Assembly (NCBI GenBank): GCA_036873755.1
Contig: JAVTVY010018927.1
Span: 1 to 64,000, forward strand
Source: Hanleya hanleyi
Lineage: Eukaryota; Mollusca; Polyplacophora; Lepidopleurida; Hanleyidae
Direction: 5' to 3'
Length of the DNA stretch: 64,000 nucleotides
In this document: positions 38,201-50,200 of the stretch, one piece after another
Layout of the letters: each line of letters opens with the position of its first letter
Numbering within the stretch: position 1 is the stretch's first letter
Made by a program: the position numbers and the translations under genes
The notes under the pieces: generated by a model
Databases searched by the model: none
What the model saw: only the letters and a program-made list of their open reading frames with translations
Told to the model about the DNA's origin: nothing

Positions 38201-41200
38201 GGGGCAGCCCAGTATCCACTCTATGGGGCAGCCCAGTATCCACTCTATGGTACAGCCCAGTATCCACTCTATGGGGCAGCCCAGTATCCACTCTATGGTA
38301 CAGCCCAGTATCCACTCTATGGTACAGCCCAGTATCCACTCTATGGTACAGCCCAGTATCCACTCTATGGGGCAGCCCAGTATCCACTCTATGGTACAGC
38401 CCAGTATCCACTCTTATGGTTCAGCCCAGTATCCACTCTATGGGGCAGCCCAGTATCCACTCTATGGGGCAGCCCAGTATCCACTCTATGGGGCAGCCCA
38501 GTATCCACTCTATGGTTCAGCCCAGTATCCACTCTATGGTTCAGCCCAGTATCCACTCTATGGGGCAGCCCAGTATCCACTATGGTTCAGCCCAGTATCC
38601 ACTCTATGGTTCAGCCCAGTATCCACTCTATGGTTCAGCCCAGTATCCACTGTATGGTTCAGCCCAGTATCCACTCTATGGGGCAGCCCAGTATCCACTC
38701 TATGGGGCAGCCCAGTATCCACTCTATGGTTCAGCCCAGTATCCACTCTATGGTTCAAAAAGAACTGTCATATGGAGTCATCATGGGACAAAGTGTTAAA
38801 TAAATAGGGTTATGGGAAAGTTGTGTTGGTTAAATTCTTATCTATTCGACAACCTGCTGAAAACTGGATGTGTCCATGCATTTTTACAGGATTTCTTGAT
38901 CCAATTCCTTATCAAACAGAATCAGTCGTTCTTTTGTGTACATTGCCAAGGGTCTTCTTGAACAAGTCAGGCCTCTCATTTTGAGGAGAGTGATTAAGGT
39001 TAAAGGATACAATCACTCGCCTCAAAATGAGAGGCCTGCAAGTAATCCAGAACTCCAAAGCTTTTGAATGCAATAACACCGATTCCAACCTTGCCTTCAA
39101 AGCAGTTCACTCTAAACATCACATGTGGTACTATTCCTAGCAATGTACACTTGACACTGCTTCCGAAAAGATGAAAGAAAGGTGTTTCAACTGCACTCAC
39201 CACACAGAACTTCTTAAATATAATTGCTCTGATATCAAGGTACCCATAGACAAATATTTATCAAATGCCAACCAGTAATGTTTTTGCAAGATTTTTCGCG
39301 CTGTGGCACATTTATCTGGGAGTTCCAAATTCGGTTGTAAATTGCATATTCACAAAACAGCTGTGCACTTCCGAGACTTGTTTATGGTAAACCTTCTTGA
39401 CTGTTCTTTTACCTACCAGTGAGGGCTTCTTGTCTGGTATTAGTTACCATGGCAGTCTTGTCTGGTATTAGTTACCATGGCAGTCTTGTCTGGTATTAGT
39501 TACCATGGCAGTCTTGTCTGGTATTAGTTACCATGGCAGTCTCTCGTGTTTGTGCAATTTGCGAGAGTTGTTGATCACTCTCCTAGATTTTGTATTGCGA
39601 GAGTGATCACTAGAGTGATTCACTCTATGGTATTACTCTCCAATAGTTTCATTTTCCGGGAGATTGATCAATAACTCTCCTGGATGGAAAGTTAGGTGAG
39701 TGATGGAGAGGGAAGAGTAATCACTCTCCTCAACTCATTCAGTACTGCAGCTTTTCCTAGCGGTCAGCCCCAGATAGTTTTCTTGGCCTGGACCCCACTG
39801 CTTCCAGCTCAGGGCAGTCAGTAAAGTTGAATAATTATCTCCAAAACAGAAGGCGTTCATGCGTTTTTGTATAGAGAGATCTGAACGGGATTACTGAGTG
39901 AATTTACATTCTGCAGCAACATTTACGGACATGGTAAAATTGTGAAAATTTTGTAGTTCCACATTTCCCCCATTATTTGTTCGTTTCACTCGTTTTGTAG
40001 TTCTATATATGTACCTGTTTCTCCAGTAATTTGTCCCCTTGATATTCTTCTCATAATCAACATTGTAATATACCATAACGAGGGGGCGCTGGAAGTTGGC
40101 GGCATTACTCTGAGTACGGTGTCCACACAGACCCAATCTAGCAGGAATAGACAAACAAATATTCAGTTAAAACAGCACAGTGTCAGAAGAACAGATTAAC
40201 AAGTCCTATAATGAACAATGCTTCAGTTACGATGTATTCAATCAACAGTAATCAGATGAGTAAGGAAATTTTTAATTTAACTGCATCATGAGCATCGTCA
40301 GTGCCATTGATCTTCTGGGTCAACAATTCATGACACTATCTGTAAAAGACCTAGCAAAAAGCTACTAAATTATGTGTGCTATAATAATAGAGGTCTCCTG
40401 TGAAATTTTCCAATCCAACAGAAAACATCTCATCCACGTGGAAAGCAGCACTTAAAAATTTGTGTAAGTCTAGGCAACCAAAGATTAACCTGTAATTTTA
40501 GATATTTTTTTAAACAGCGACATTTCCATTCAATTAACACAGCAAACTGTTCAGTTGTTGCATGGGTGATATCAGCTTCCATGGAACTGCTGCAAATATA
40601 TATTTGGAAATATGGAGTTTGGAAACCAGCCTCTGCCTGAAGTAGATTATTACGTCAGGCCTTTATATTACCTGCCTATCTACACTCATTGTTGTTCCCA
40701 GAAACTATTCTTCACCTTTGTGTCATGACACTTGTACAAAAGATGAAACATATGGTCCAATCACAATGAGAATTTTGTCTTACGAGTTTTTGGTGACCCA
40801 GTTTTTCAGTTTGTAGACGGTGGCGTCGTCTGTAAATTTCAACTTGGAATCTTCAAACTTGCTGTGTAGGTGTTCAGGCTGGAACAAAACTATATCACTG
40901 AAAAAGCCAATAAAAAGAGTTAATTACTTGAGAACAGAGAGACTAAATGACACAAGAAAAATGCATATTGATTCAATTGCACACAACTTCTTCCCATTTT
41001 CACGAGGATTTTTAAGATTTCCCATTGAAGTTATAATATTTTGTTATTAAGTTTCTCTGGGTAAATATCGAGCCAAATTGAATGTCTCAGAAAGTTGAAC
41101 ATTCATTCAATCATTAAGTGGAGAAGATATATTATCAACATCGGCAGTGTTGGTCTTATATTGGGATATGTGTGTGTGCTCCTACCTAGAAACTATCAGG

Positions 41201-44200
41201 GTGATCAAATTTGTTGAAATAAGAAATGGAGAACAAATTGAGAACATTTTTTATAAATTTTGCTGAGCAAGCAGATCAGAATTGAGGGCTTGAATGATTG
41301 CATAATTAGAACATTTACAGCAGAATGCATACAGTGGACGAATATATTACAATGATTTAACTCACTCTTTATAACCGTATTTGTCTTTCAACTCTTTGGA
41401 GGAAGTAATGCCAAATCTGAAATCTGAGCTGAGGGCATCAGCTGTTTTCTTAAAGGTGGAAGCCAGTTCGCTCTCCAGATCCTTAACAAATGCTGAAAAA
41501 TATCCAACAATGTTCAACTGTGAAATGAAAATAACCTGAAGTTTTCACCTTAGAGGAAGACCATGTGGTCATAAATTTTTGTTATGGGTTCAAGCTTAGC
41601 AGTAAATATGTAGTCTTGTTCCACAATTCTCTTCCCGATGCTGGTTATATTTTTGGAACACCGGACAAATTTTTTTTAAACCTATATTACAAAAATATTT
41701 TTGCTAGGTCCTGCTCGACAGGCTAGAATTGCTTCAGTCCTATCATTCCTCGTCACATATTAATCAGAGAAATGTGTGTCGGCACATTGGATTCATCATA
41801 AGCAAGTACCGGTCATAGAGGGAGCAAAATAAAGGACCTGGCGACATTTGACGAGATTCGGCCCACATGAGGTGCGGTTTGGAGTGCCAAAATGAAATAT
41901 CACATATGCAAGAAATTTTTCAGTTAGCCTAAAGTATATTATCTTGTTTTTATATGCTTCGAGTATTTTATAGGCCCTAGGTCTCTTGGCTTTTCAATAA
42001 CAGTATCTTGAAGTAGTTGATTCGTGCAAAATCGTCTATTTTGAGGTGAAAACAGAAGACTTTTCTCTCCGTAAACACATGAAGTCAGTCCAGAACCAAA
42101 CCGTGCTCGACATCAACAAACTATTGGCAGGGTCAATAATTTGATGTTAAGTTTATCTTGGGACTCGATTGGCTTCATATGTTAACGGAGAGAAAAGTAT
42201 GATGATTTCACCTCGAAATAGATTATTTTGCACAAATTCACTGCTTCAAGATGCTGTTATTAAAAGAACTACAAGACCCAGGGCTCACAAAACGCTCCGA
42301 GCATAAGACAAGTTAATATGCTTTACGCCAACTGAAAAAAATCTTTCGTACGTAATATTCCATTTTGGCAATCCAAACCACACCTCAATGCCATTAAACC
42401 GTGCCAGGTCCTTGGAACACCATTTGATAATCTCCACACAGCGAGACCAGTTTCCACAGAACTAACAGTTTTGGAAGATAAATTAAAGATAAAATAAATA
42501 GGTTCATGTAATTTTTCTGTATAATTTCACACCATCAGTAGTTCAAAATCCCCAACAAAAAAGTGCAATTAGATAATTTATAGGCAGGGCTTTGTGAAAT
42601 GCAGTTTCTAAGTTCTTACCAACAACAACATATTCCGTGGTTTTCAGAAACTTCTCTGCATCGGCAACGGTCTCCAAGACCTTCGAACTAGGGCCAGCTT
42701 TGGACTTCATTGTTTTTATGATGTCATCTGTAAAGAGAAACGGTTTAATGTAATTTCAACCAATTACAAAGCAATACGTTTTAAGCAGTCATTTCTTCAA
42801 CCCAAATTCTTTTCATCATATGATCACTAATGACCTGTGTGGGCTTACCTAGATACAAGTAACTTGGATTGGTTTTTCATGTTCACAGCCTATTCACGTA
42901 ACCAAATGTAAAGAAAGTTGATGGCAATGGATTAAGTCTTGTTAATTTGCATGAGGCATTTTTGTCTCGAATCTCTGATCTTGGAAATATATATCAAGGT
43001 TAGTCTTCTCCAATAATTTTCTGGTCTACTCTAACTTAATTGCATATGGAACATGAATTCAGAGAGCTTAGACTTAACATATATCATTTGAACTTTAGAA
43101 AATAGGTCAAGATCAGTGATATTCAATAGACTTCAGGTCCAGGCATATGTGGTATAAATTTGGACAATGTAGATATAATCCTTAATAAAATATTGTACTA
43201 AGTAGAATCTGACCTGGATAAAGTAGGTCAAGGTCAGTCATCTTCAGCACACATTTTGATCATCGCCAGATGTATACATAGTATTAATTTGGAAAGTCTA
43301 GCAAAATTTCTTCATGTTATATCATAATAAACAGTCTATGACCTTGAAAACATAGGTCAAGGTCAGTTAACTGGGATAGGCTTCTAGTCAATCACCAGTT
43401 GCATTTGTAATATGAATTTGGAGACCCTAGCTTTTATCCTTAAAAAAATATAACAAATTCTAGAATTTGACCTTGATAAAATAGGTCAAAGTCAGTCATC
43501 TTCAGCACACCATCGGATCATCCCCAGATGTATATATAGTATTAATTTGGAAAGCCTAGCTGTATTTCATCATGCTATATCATAATAAACAATATATGAC
43601 CTTGAAAAAATAGGTCAAGGTCAGTCAACTAGGATAGGCTTCAAGTCAATCACCAGTTGCATTTGTAATAATTTGGAGACCCTAGCTTTAATCCTTAAAA
43701 AAATATAGCAAATACTAGGATTTGACCTTGATAAAATAGGTCAAGGTCAGTCATTTTCAATAGGCTTCTGACCCTTCACCAGATACATATGTGGTATGAA
43801 TTTAAAATACCGGACTAATCCTTCTTGAGATATTGTGTCCACAGACGGACAGACAGACGACGATACCTTTCGGGCAAAATTTTGCCTCAAGTAGTGAATG
43901 TTTACATAGTATTTACAATTTGCTACAGACATTATACAAGATGAAAATTAGCTATGCCCCCATTTTTTATATCATTTTCAAGCTATACAAAAATATGACA
44001 ATAACTACACTACTTCGCACCGCAACCAGGGAGTCATCTTAAGCTTGTAGTCACCGATGGAGAACATTCAATCTTTAGCACAGAAAAAAGATCTATGTGG
44101 CAGTACCTGCTGACCTCTGACCACTGTAATCCTCAGCAAAGTCTCCATTACGGAAGATTTTCAGCGTAGGATATCCACTGACATCGTACTTCTTACAGGC

Positions 44201-47200
44201 GTCTTGACCTCCAGTGGCTGTACAATCAACCTGAGGAGAGGACAAAGAATAAATGGTCATCCAGATGATAAAGCTGTTCATTCTTCTCATGGTATCAGAT
44301 TGTATACATACTACTGTCATTCAAATATATACCCTCTGATCGTATGGGGGATGGAAATGTGTCGAATAGCTTTTGTTTATGTGGCTCTCAGCAGAGTGGG
44401 CTCGGGACGTCAGAGCTCAACAAGATGTTGCACTGTGTGTTCTTGTCAAACATGTCTGACGTAAGATATAAGGTAATCCCTCTAACACTTCAATCAAACG
44501 GAGCGAAATAACACACCATAACATCTGAGGGTGATCAAATTTATCAGAACAGGAAGTAGAATTTTTTTTCTCAAATTCATGCATATAATCCATTATTTCT
44601 ACGTTACTTCAATTACCTCCTGGCGGGTGATCAAATTTATTGAACCACCGATTGAATTGTCTCCAAATTTGGGGGCGATTGAATTTTGGTAGGGGGATTG
44701 AATTATTCAAAGGAATTACCCTAATGGATGAATTTTCCATTTCCTTCATATGCAGATACATGTATCCTGTGTTGATCAAACTAGATCGAGCACATGCACT
44801 AAATTTTTCGGCCCAGTCAGTGACGTCAAAGAGCAGGACACCAACAGTTTAGAAGGTTACAAACTGACAATGCGTGAAGGCAAAAAAGCCTGAACAGGAC
44901 ACATTTCTGCAGCTTTGTGAAATCTAAGTAAACATGGACAAGCTATAAGAAGAATTGCTTCAGTCCTATCATTCCTCGTCACAGAGATCAGAGAAATATG
45001 TGTGTCGGCACATTGGAATCATCATGAGCAATCAGCTATTCTCAAGGCAAAAAAATACCAATAAAATAATAAATAACACTGCTTTAATCAGCGAGAACAC
45101 TTTTCATGCAATCCTTCAATGAGGTGAAAAATAAAAAATGATTTACCACTAACCATTGGATTACATGTGGAAAGTTCAAAATGTTTTTTGTGTTTTAGAA
45201 AACTGAATACATTAAAAATCACAATTTCCTACCCAGGGCTGCTAAAAGCATCTCCATATTAACTACAGCGAGTGAAAGGAAGTAAATTACCTTGGCTATT
45301 GGCACGGGAGGATCATTCTTCATTAGAGCGATGGAAGCAGTATCATACTCTGGAGCCAGTTTCTTACAATGGCCACACCTGTGAATATGCGAGGTCGGAC
45401 AGACTCAAGAAATTGACAGATAAATGTTAGATTGAGAATCATTTCATAGATGAAGGTCCAAGTTGCAGTAAAACGGCGAGTAAAAACCAGGTTTACACTG
45501 AAAATACAGCTTGAGCAACCAGATCCATATATACTATCGATCACCAACGTCACTACTTTATTTGGGTCTTCGAGAGAATATAATTGATATAGCAGCATAA
45601 ATCCACAGACCAACGTTTTCTTCCAGTCGTCTCCGTTTACCTGAATGATTTCGGGCTAAACTCGGTCAATGAGCATGCATACACGATACATTTAAATGAA
45701 GGTCACATGACTCACTCGAGTCCCCAAGTCATCGTCACACTTTCTCAACATGTAATCGGATGTTTGCAGCTCACAATCGCACTGGAATCACAACAGAAGC
45801 GGTTAATTGGTTACCCGTAATCTACACGCATGAGAAGTGGTTAATTGATTACCCGTAATCTACACGTGCGAAAAATAATGTTGTATTAAGATAATTCCTC
45901 TTTAACACCATGTTAAACATTGCTGAGGTGAACTGTTTATGCCACGGCATTTACCTCGGCAACTGCGGATAGCTGCAGTGAATTGTGTGGGCTGGAAAGT
46001 GCGATGACTTGGGGCTCAAATTTGTGCGAGTCGCATGACATTCATTTAAATGTATTGTGTACGCATGCTCGTTGACCAAGTTTAGCCCGAAATCATTCAG
46101 GTAAACAGAGACAACTGGAAGAAAACGTTGGCACCGCGTGTGTGAATTTATGCTGCTATATCAATTATATTCTCCTGAAGACCCAAAATAAATGCTGGTT
46201 ATCGATAGGATATGGATCTGTGGAGATCAGTGTTCTCATTTCAAGCCGGTAGCCGCCGGAGCTTCGCCGGCTATTTGTTCTATTATCGCCGGGTACTCAG
46301 ATTATCCCAAGTCATTAATTTACAAATAAACTTTAATAAAGTAATGTACATAATTTCGCTGACGCCCTAAGGAACGAAGGAATCTGAAATTGGATGTCAA
46401 CGGACAACAAATGCAGCAAAAAAACGCTCAATCTTTCTGCCGTAACGACATGTCACAATGAGAACCGAAAGGATAAAGTTACGTCCACTAATTTACCTGC
46501 AAATCCAAATTGCCACGTAAACAGCGCTTTGCACGCGCCCCTACAAGTCTCCTCGAGAAACCGAGCTCTTCGATTAGAGCGCAGAGGTATTTTCACGGAT
46601 ACTATATCTCACGCTGCAAATGCCGCTGAGTGGAGAGCTTACGCACATGATGAAGTTGTAAGAAGGGCAGGTCGTCATGTCGGGGAAACAGACATGATCA
46701 TCACTCCTGACATTTGGATTCGATAACAAATTACCAGGTTTGTATTTTTATGGTATTTGTATCGAGTATAGTACAAGTCTTGACCAATATCTCAATTTAT
46801 GCTGTCGAAAATATGATTTACGAGTACCGTTTGATAACACGAAAAGTGGACCATCCGTAATTTGATAAACAATTATTACATTGAAAATTACATTTTATTG
46901 CAATACATTACAAACACCATAGTTATAAAGAACACCATTGTTGTAATATAATCCTTACAAAACCCTATTCCACCAACTGCCCACCTACTTTTGGACCACC
47001 CTGTATAATCAACTCTTGTGAAAGTCTGTTTAGAGAACTTGAAAACCTGAAAATCACAGATATTTCACCCCTAAGTTTACACTTTATGAAAAGACAATTT
47101 GGGGCTCTAAAAGTGCTTCGATTGCGTCTCAGAGCATCTAGATCCCTGGAGCTTCCGGGGCCTAGGCGGCCCCTGGCCTAGGCGGCCCCTGGACCCCTGC

Positions 47201-50200
47201 CATCAATAAATGCAGCTGTCTACTTTTCAAAATCAGCCTGCTACTTAAAATGAAAATGAGAACCCTGGGAGATAGTAAGTTGCTAAACTCGGTGGCTCTC
47301 GTATTTTTAGTGTAAATAGCTCCCCTCGTTAGGGGGGACCTGGTTTTTACTCGCCATTTTACTATAACTTGGACCTTCATCAATGAAATAAGACGATCTG
47401 AAGATCACATTTCATAGATGGTTTTCTCCATCTATCATGTCTAGATAAATGTAGGCTACGATTCCATCACAAGAATTGCAGGCTTTTGGCCACAGGAGTG
47501 CAGACCTGCCAAGTCTCACGGATTGGCCGCGAGTCTCCAGATATTTAGAGAGGCCTCCTTGTCTCACGGTAGCGCTTGCAAATCTCACGGTAAAACAGAA
47601 TTTATTCTCTCAAAATCAGACATTGTCATTGGGCAAATTGTGATTTTATTTACGATAAAACATAGATGCGAAGTGTCCGATGAAACATTTTTAGCTCTTA
47701 GTTCACAGTATGTCCCAGAATCGACGAGGTCCGTATCTTCGGGCGAATAATAGTAGTTGGGGCGCGTAATTGTAGCCAAGGGCGATTACTCATAGTTCTG
47801 TGGACGTGTTCGGTAACAAATCGGGGTATCGTTATATCAGGCCTGAAATCCAAAGAACTAATTTTCTCATTAAAATTGCTGTAATTCAGAAATTTGTCTG
47901 CTTTTTTTCATGAAAGTATGTTAATCTCTGATGTCATTTTATTGCCTCAAAATGCCCCAAATGCATTTCTGAGCATCTGTAGAGCTCTAGCGGCTGGGGC
48001 CCGCCTAGGGCCCCAGACCCCACGCCTAGGGCGAACGCTCGCGCTTTGCGCTCGCATAGACTCAAGATATTTAATCAGTCCAACTTGGCAGCTCTGGGAG
48101 TCTATGGTACCATAGTTCTTCAAAGAAACCAATATTTGCACCTTTCTAGTCTCCAAGGCTTTAGATCACTTGATGCAGTAATCATTGTGCTCAAATTAGG
48201 ATGCGCCCAAATTAGCAGCAAAAAGAAAATACTATTTTCTTGCATTGAGAAATCAATGTTCAGTTATGTTCATGGTGATTCTTCGTCAATTAAACGTCTT
48301 ATTGGAGTTAAAGCCTACATATTTTTGCCAAAAATTTTGGGATTTTAAATATTGTCTCTATTTTGGGCACATTTCCCTGCCTAAAATAAATTTGCGGTCC
48401 CCCCTAAGGCCCCCCCCCCGCCCCTCTCAGCACGCATTTAACTGTCATATATATCATCACGGGCACAATTGAGATTTTATGAACGCGTCCCGACTCTTTT
48501 TCGCCCCGTCATGCACTATGTATGGCATCTGCATCTGAGTAGAACAAGTCTGCAAAAATATACAATCGCATAATTTGTGAGTTTTGTGAAGTTGATTCTA
48601 TCTTGTTTTTGTAGTTTAGCTGCCGAAATTTGCCATTGCGGTTTAGAAGGAAAATCTGTCAAAATATCCCAATGAGGATATATTTCAATATACCACTTTG
48701 TCCTTTGCTCTAAACCTGTAAGGGTTAACTTAGATTTGTAAGCGTAAAAAAATCTGTTGCTGTCAGCTGCTTCTGTGGCTCAAGGGTTACTAAGATGCCT
48801 GGCTATGGAGCAAAGAATGACAGGTTCGAACCTAGTTCTACAAGCTGAACCCTACTGACATTTAATTTTGTGATATTGATTATGTAGGGTTCAGCCGTTG
48901 AATCGAAATTTCCTATCGCCTCCCGACCTAGGTAACTGCGGGTGGATTTGAGCTCATAAAAATTGATAATACCTACCGCTTTGTGCTCGTTTGGATAGAA
49001 TACGTATTTGCCTACTTCTATGACCATTTATTTTCTCTGTCCAGCTCCTTTCATTTCCATAAACGGCAAAAGAAAAAAATATCATCGTGGACGATCTTCC
49101 AAAACGAAATCCGCTGCCATTTTGAAATCTCACTTTGGTGGCACGAGACTAATTTGTAAATTCGGGATTGTAGACAGGAAGGTCGGAAACAGCTCATTCA
49201 TAAGGCTGTCACATTATCTGCATTTAAATGTAAAATTGTAACTAACGATATCAAGCATAATGGAAGGCACATACTGAGAAAGGTCATTCATGGGCTTTTT
49301 CATCTCCCTAAGCGACTGGATCGACTGAGCGGATTCAGTTTTTCCGACTCTTGTAATCCTGAATTTAGAAAAGCCTCACGTGAGAGAATCAGGGTCACAT
49401 GAGAGTGTTCGAAAATGGCGGTGGATTTCATGTTTGGAAGATCGACTGCGATGATATTTTTTTCTTGTCGTTCATGGAAATGAAAGGAGCTGGACAGAGA
49501 AAATAAATGGCGAGCACAAAGCGGTAGGTATTATCGATTTTTATGAACGCAAATCCACCCGCAGTTACCACAGGGACGAGATTCTACTATATTGCATATA
49601 CATACCCATCTCACACTTCAGATATATCAAGGGAGGTAAAGTTGAAATGCACTTTTCCGCCAAAAATTACCGGATTTCAGAGGCTCGATTGAGAACAAAT
49701 AAACGCAATTTATTCATACCTGGCGGTGTTCAGGTTTTCTGTTACACTTCATACCACAAATCCCGGCTCGTATATGGCCCTGCGGTGCATAGTTTTTGTA
49801 AAATCCTCTCTCAAATCAACGGTTAAATTCCCCCGCTTCGAGCATCTTCACGGACGTTGAATGACTGCCGTAGCCTCGAACCCGAAATCCTAACAATTAT
49901 GTCACGCACAACGAACAACGCTGATCGGCTATCTTGGATTGACGGACACGTTTCACAGTTTTGAATTTCGCGCACTGTCCACTGCAATAGTGCAGAGACT
50001 TTATTATAGATTCTCTGAATAGTGTAAACAGTCAATCAGCGTTGTTCGTGGTGCGTGACGTAATTGTTTTGATCTCGGGTTCGAGGCTACGGCAGTCCCT
50101 CTTGCATATGGCTCCAATTTCAACGTCCGTGAAGATGCTCGAAGCGGGGGAATTTAACCGCTGATTTGAGAAAGGATTTTACAAAAACTATGCACCGCAG

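Noticed and set aside
36668..38807. ORFs of 485-711 codons (PSIHSMVQ or YPLYGAAQ repeats) as a repetitive protein
   Set aside because: They are translation of a stop-free 24-bp minisatellite. 1-2-bp indels switch frames repeatedly, several frames on both strands are open, and it lies antisense within a PDIA3 intron.
39000..39203. 67-codon minus-strand ORF between PDIA3 exons 7 and 8
   Set aside because: It does not resemble any PDIA3 segment. Exons 7 and 8 join in phase without it.
46394..46726. 110-codon plus-strand ORF in PDIA3 intron 1
   Set aside because: No recognisable domain. It lies inside a nested inverted-repeat complex, and its length is not remarkable.
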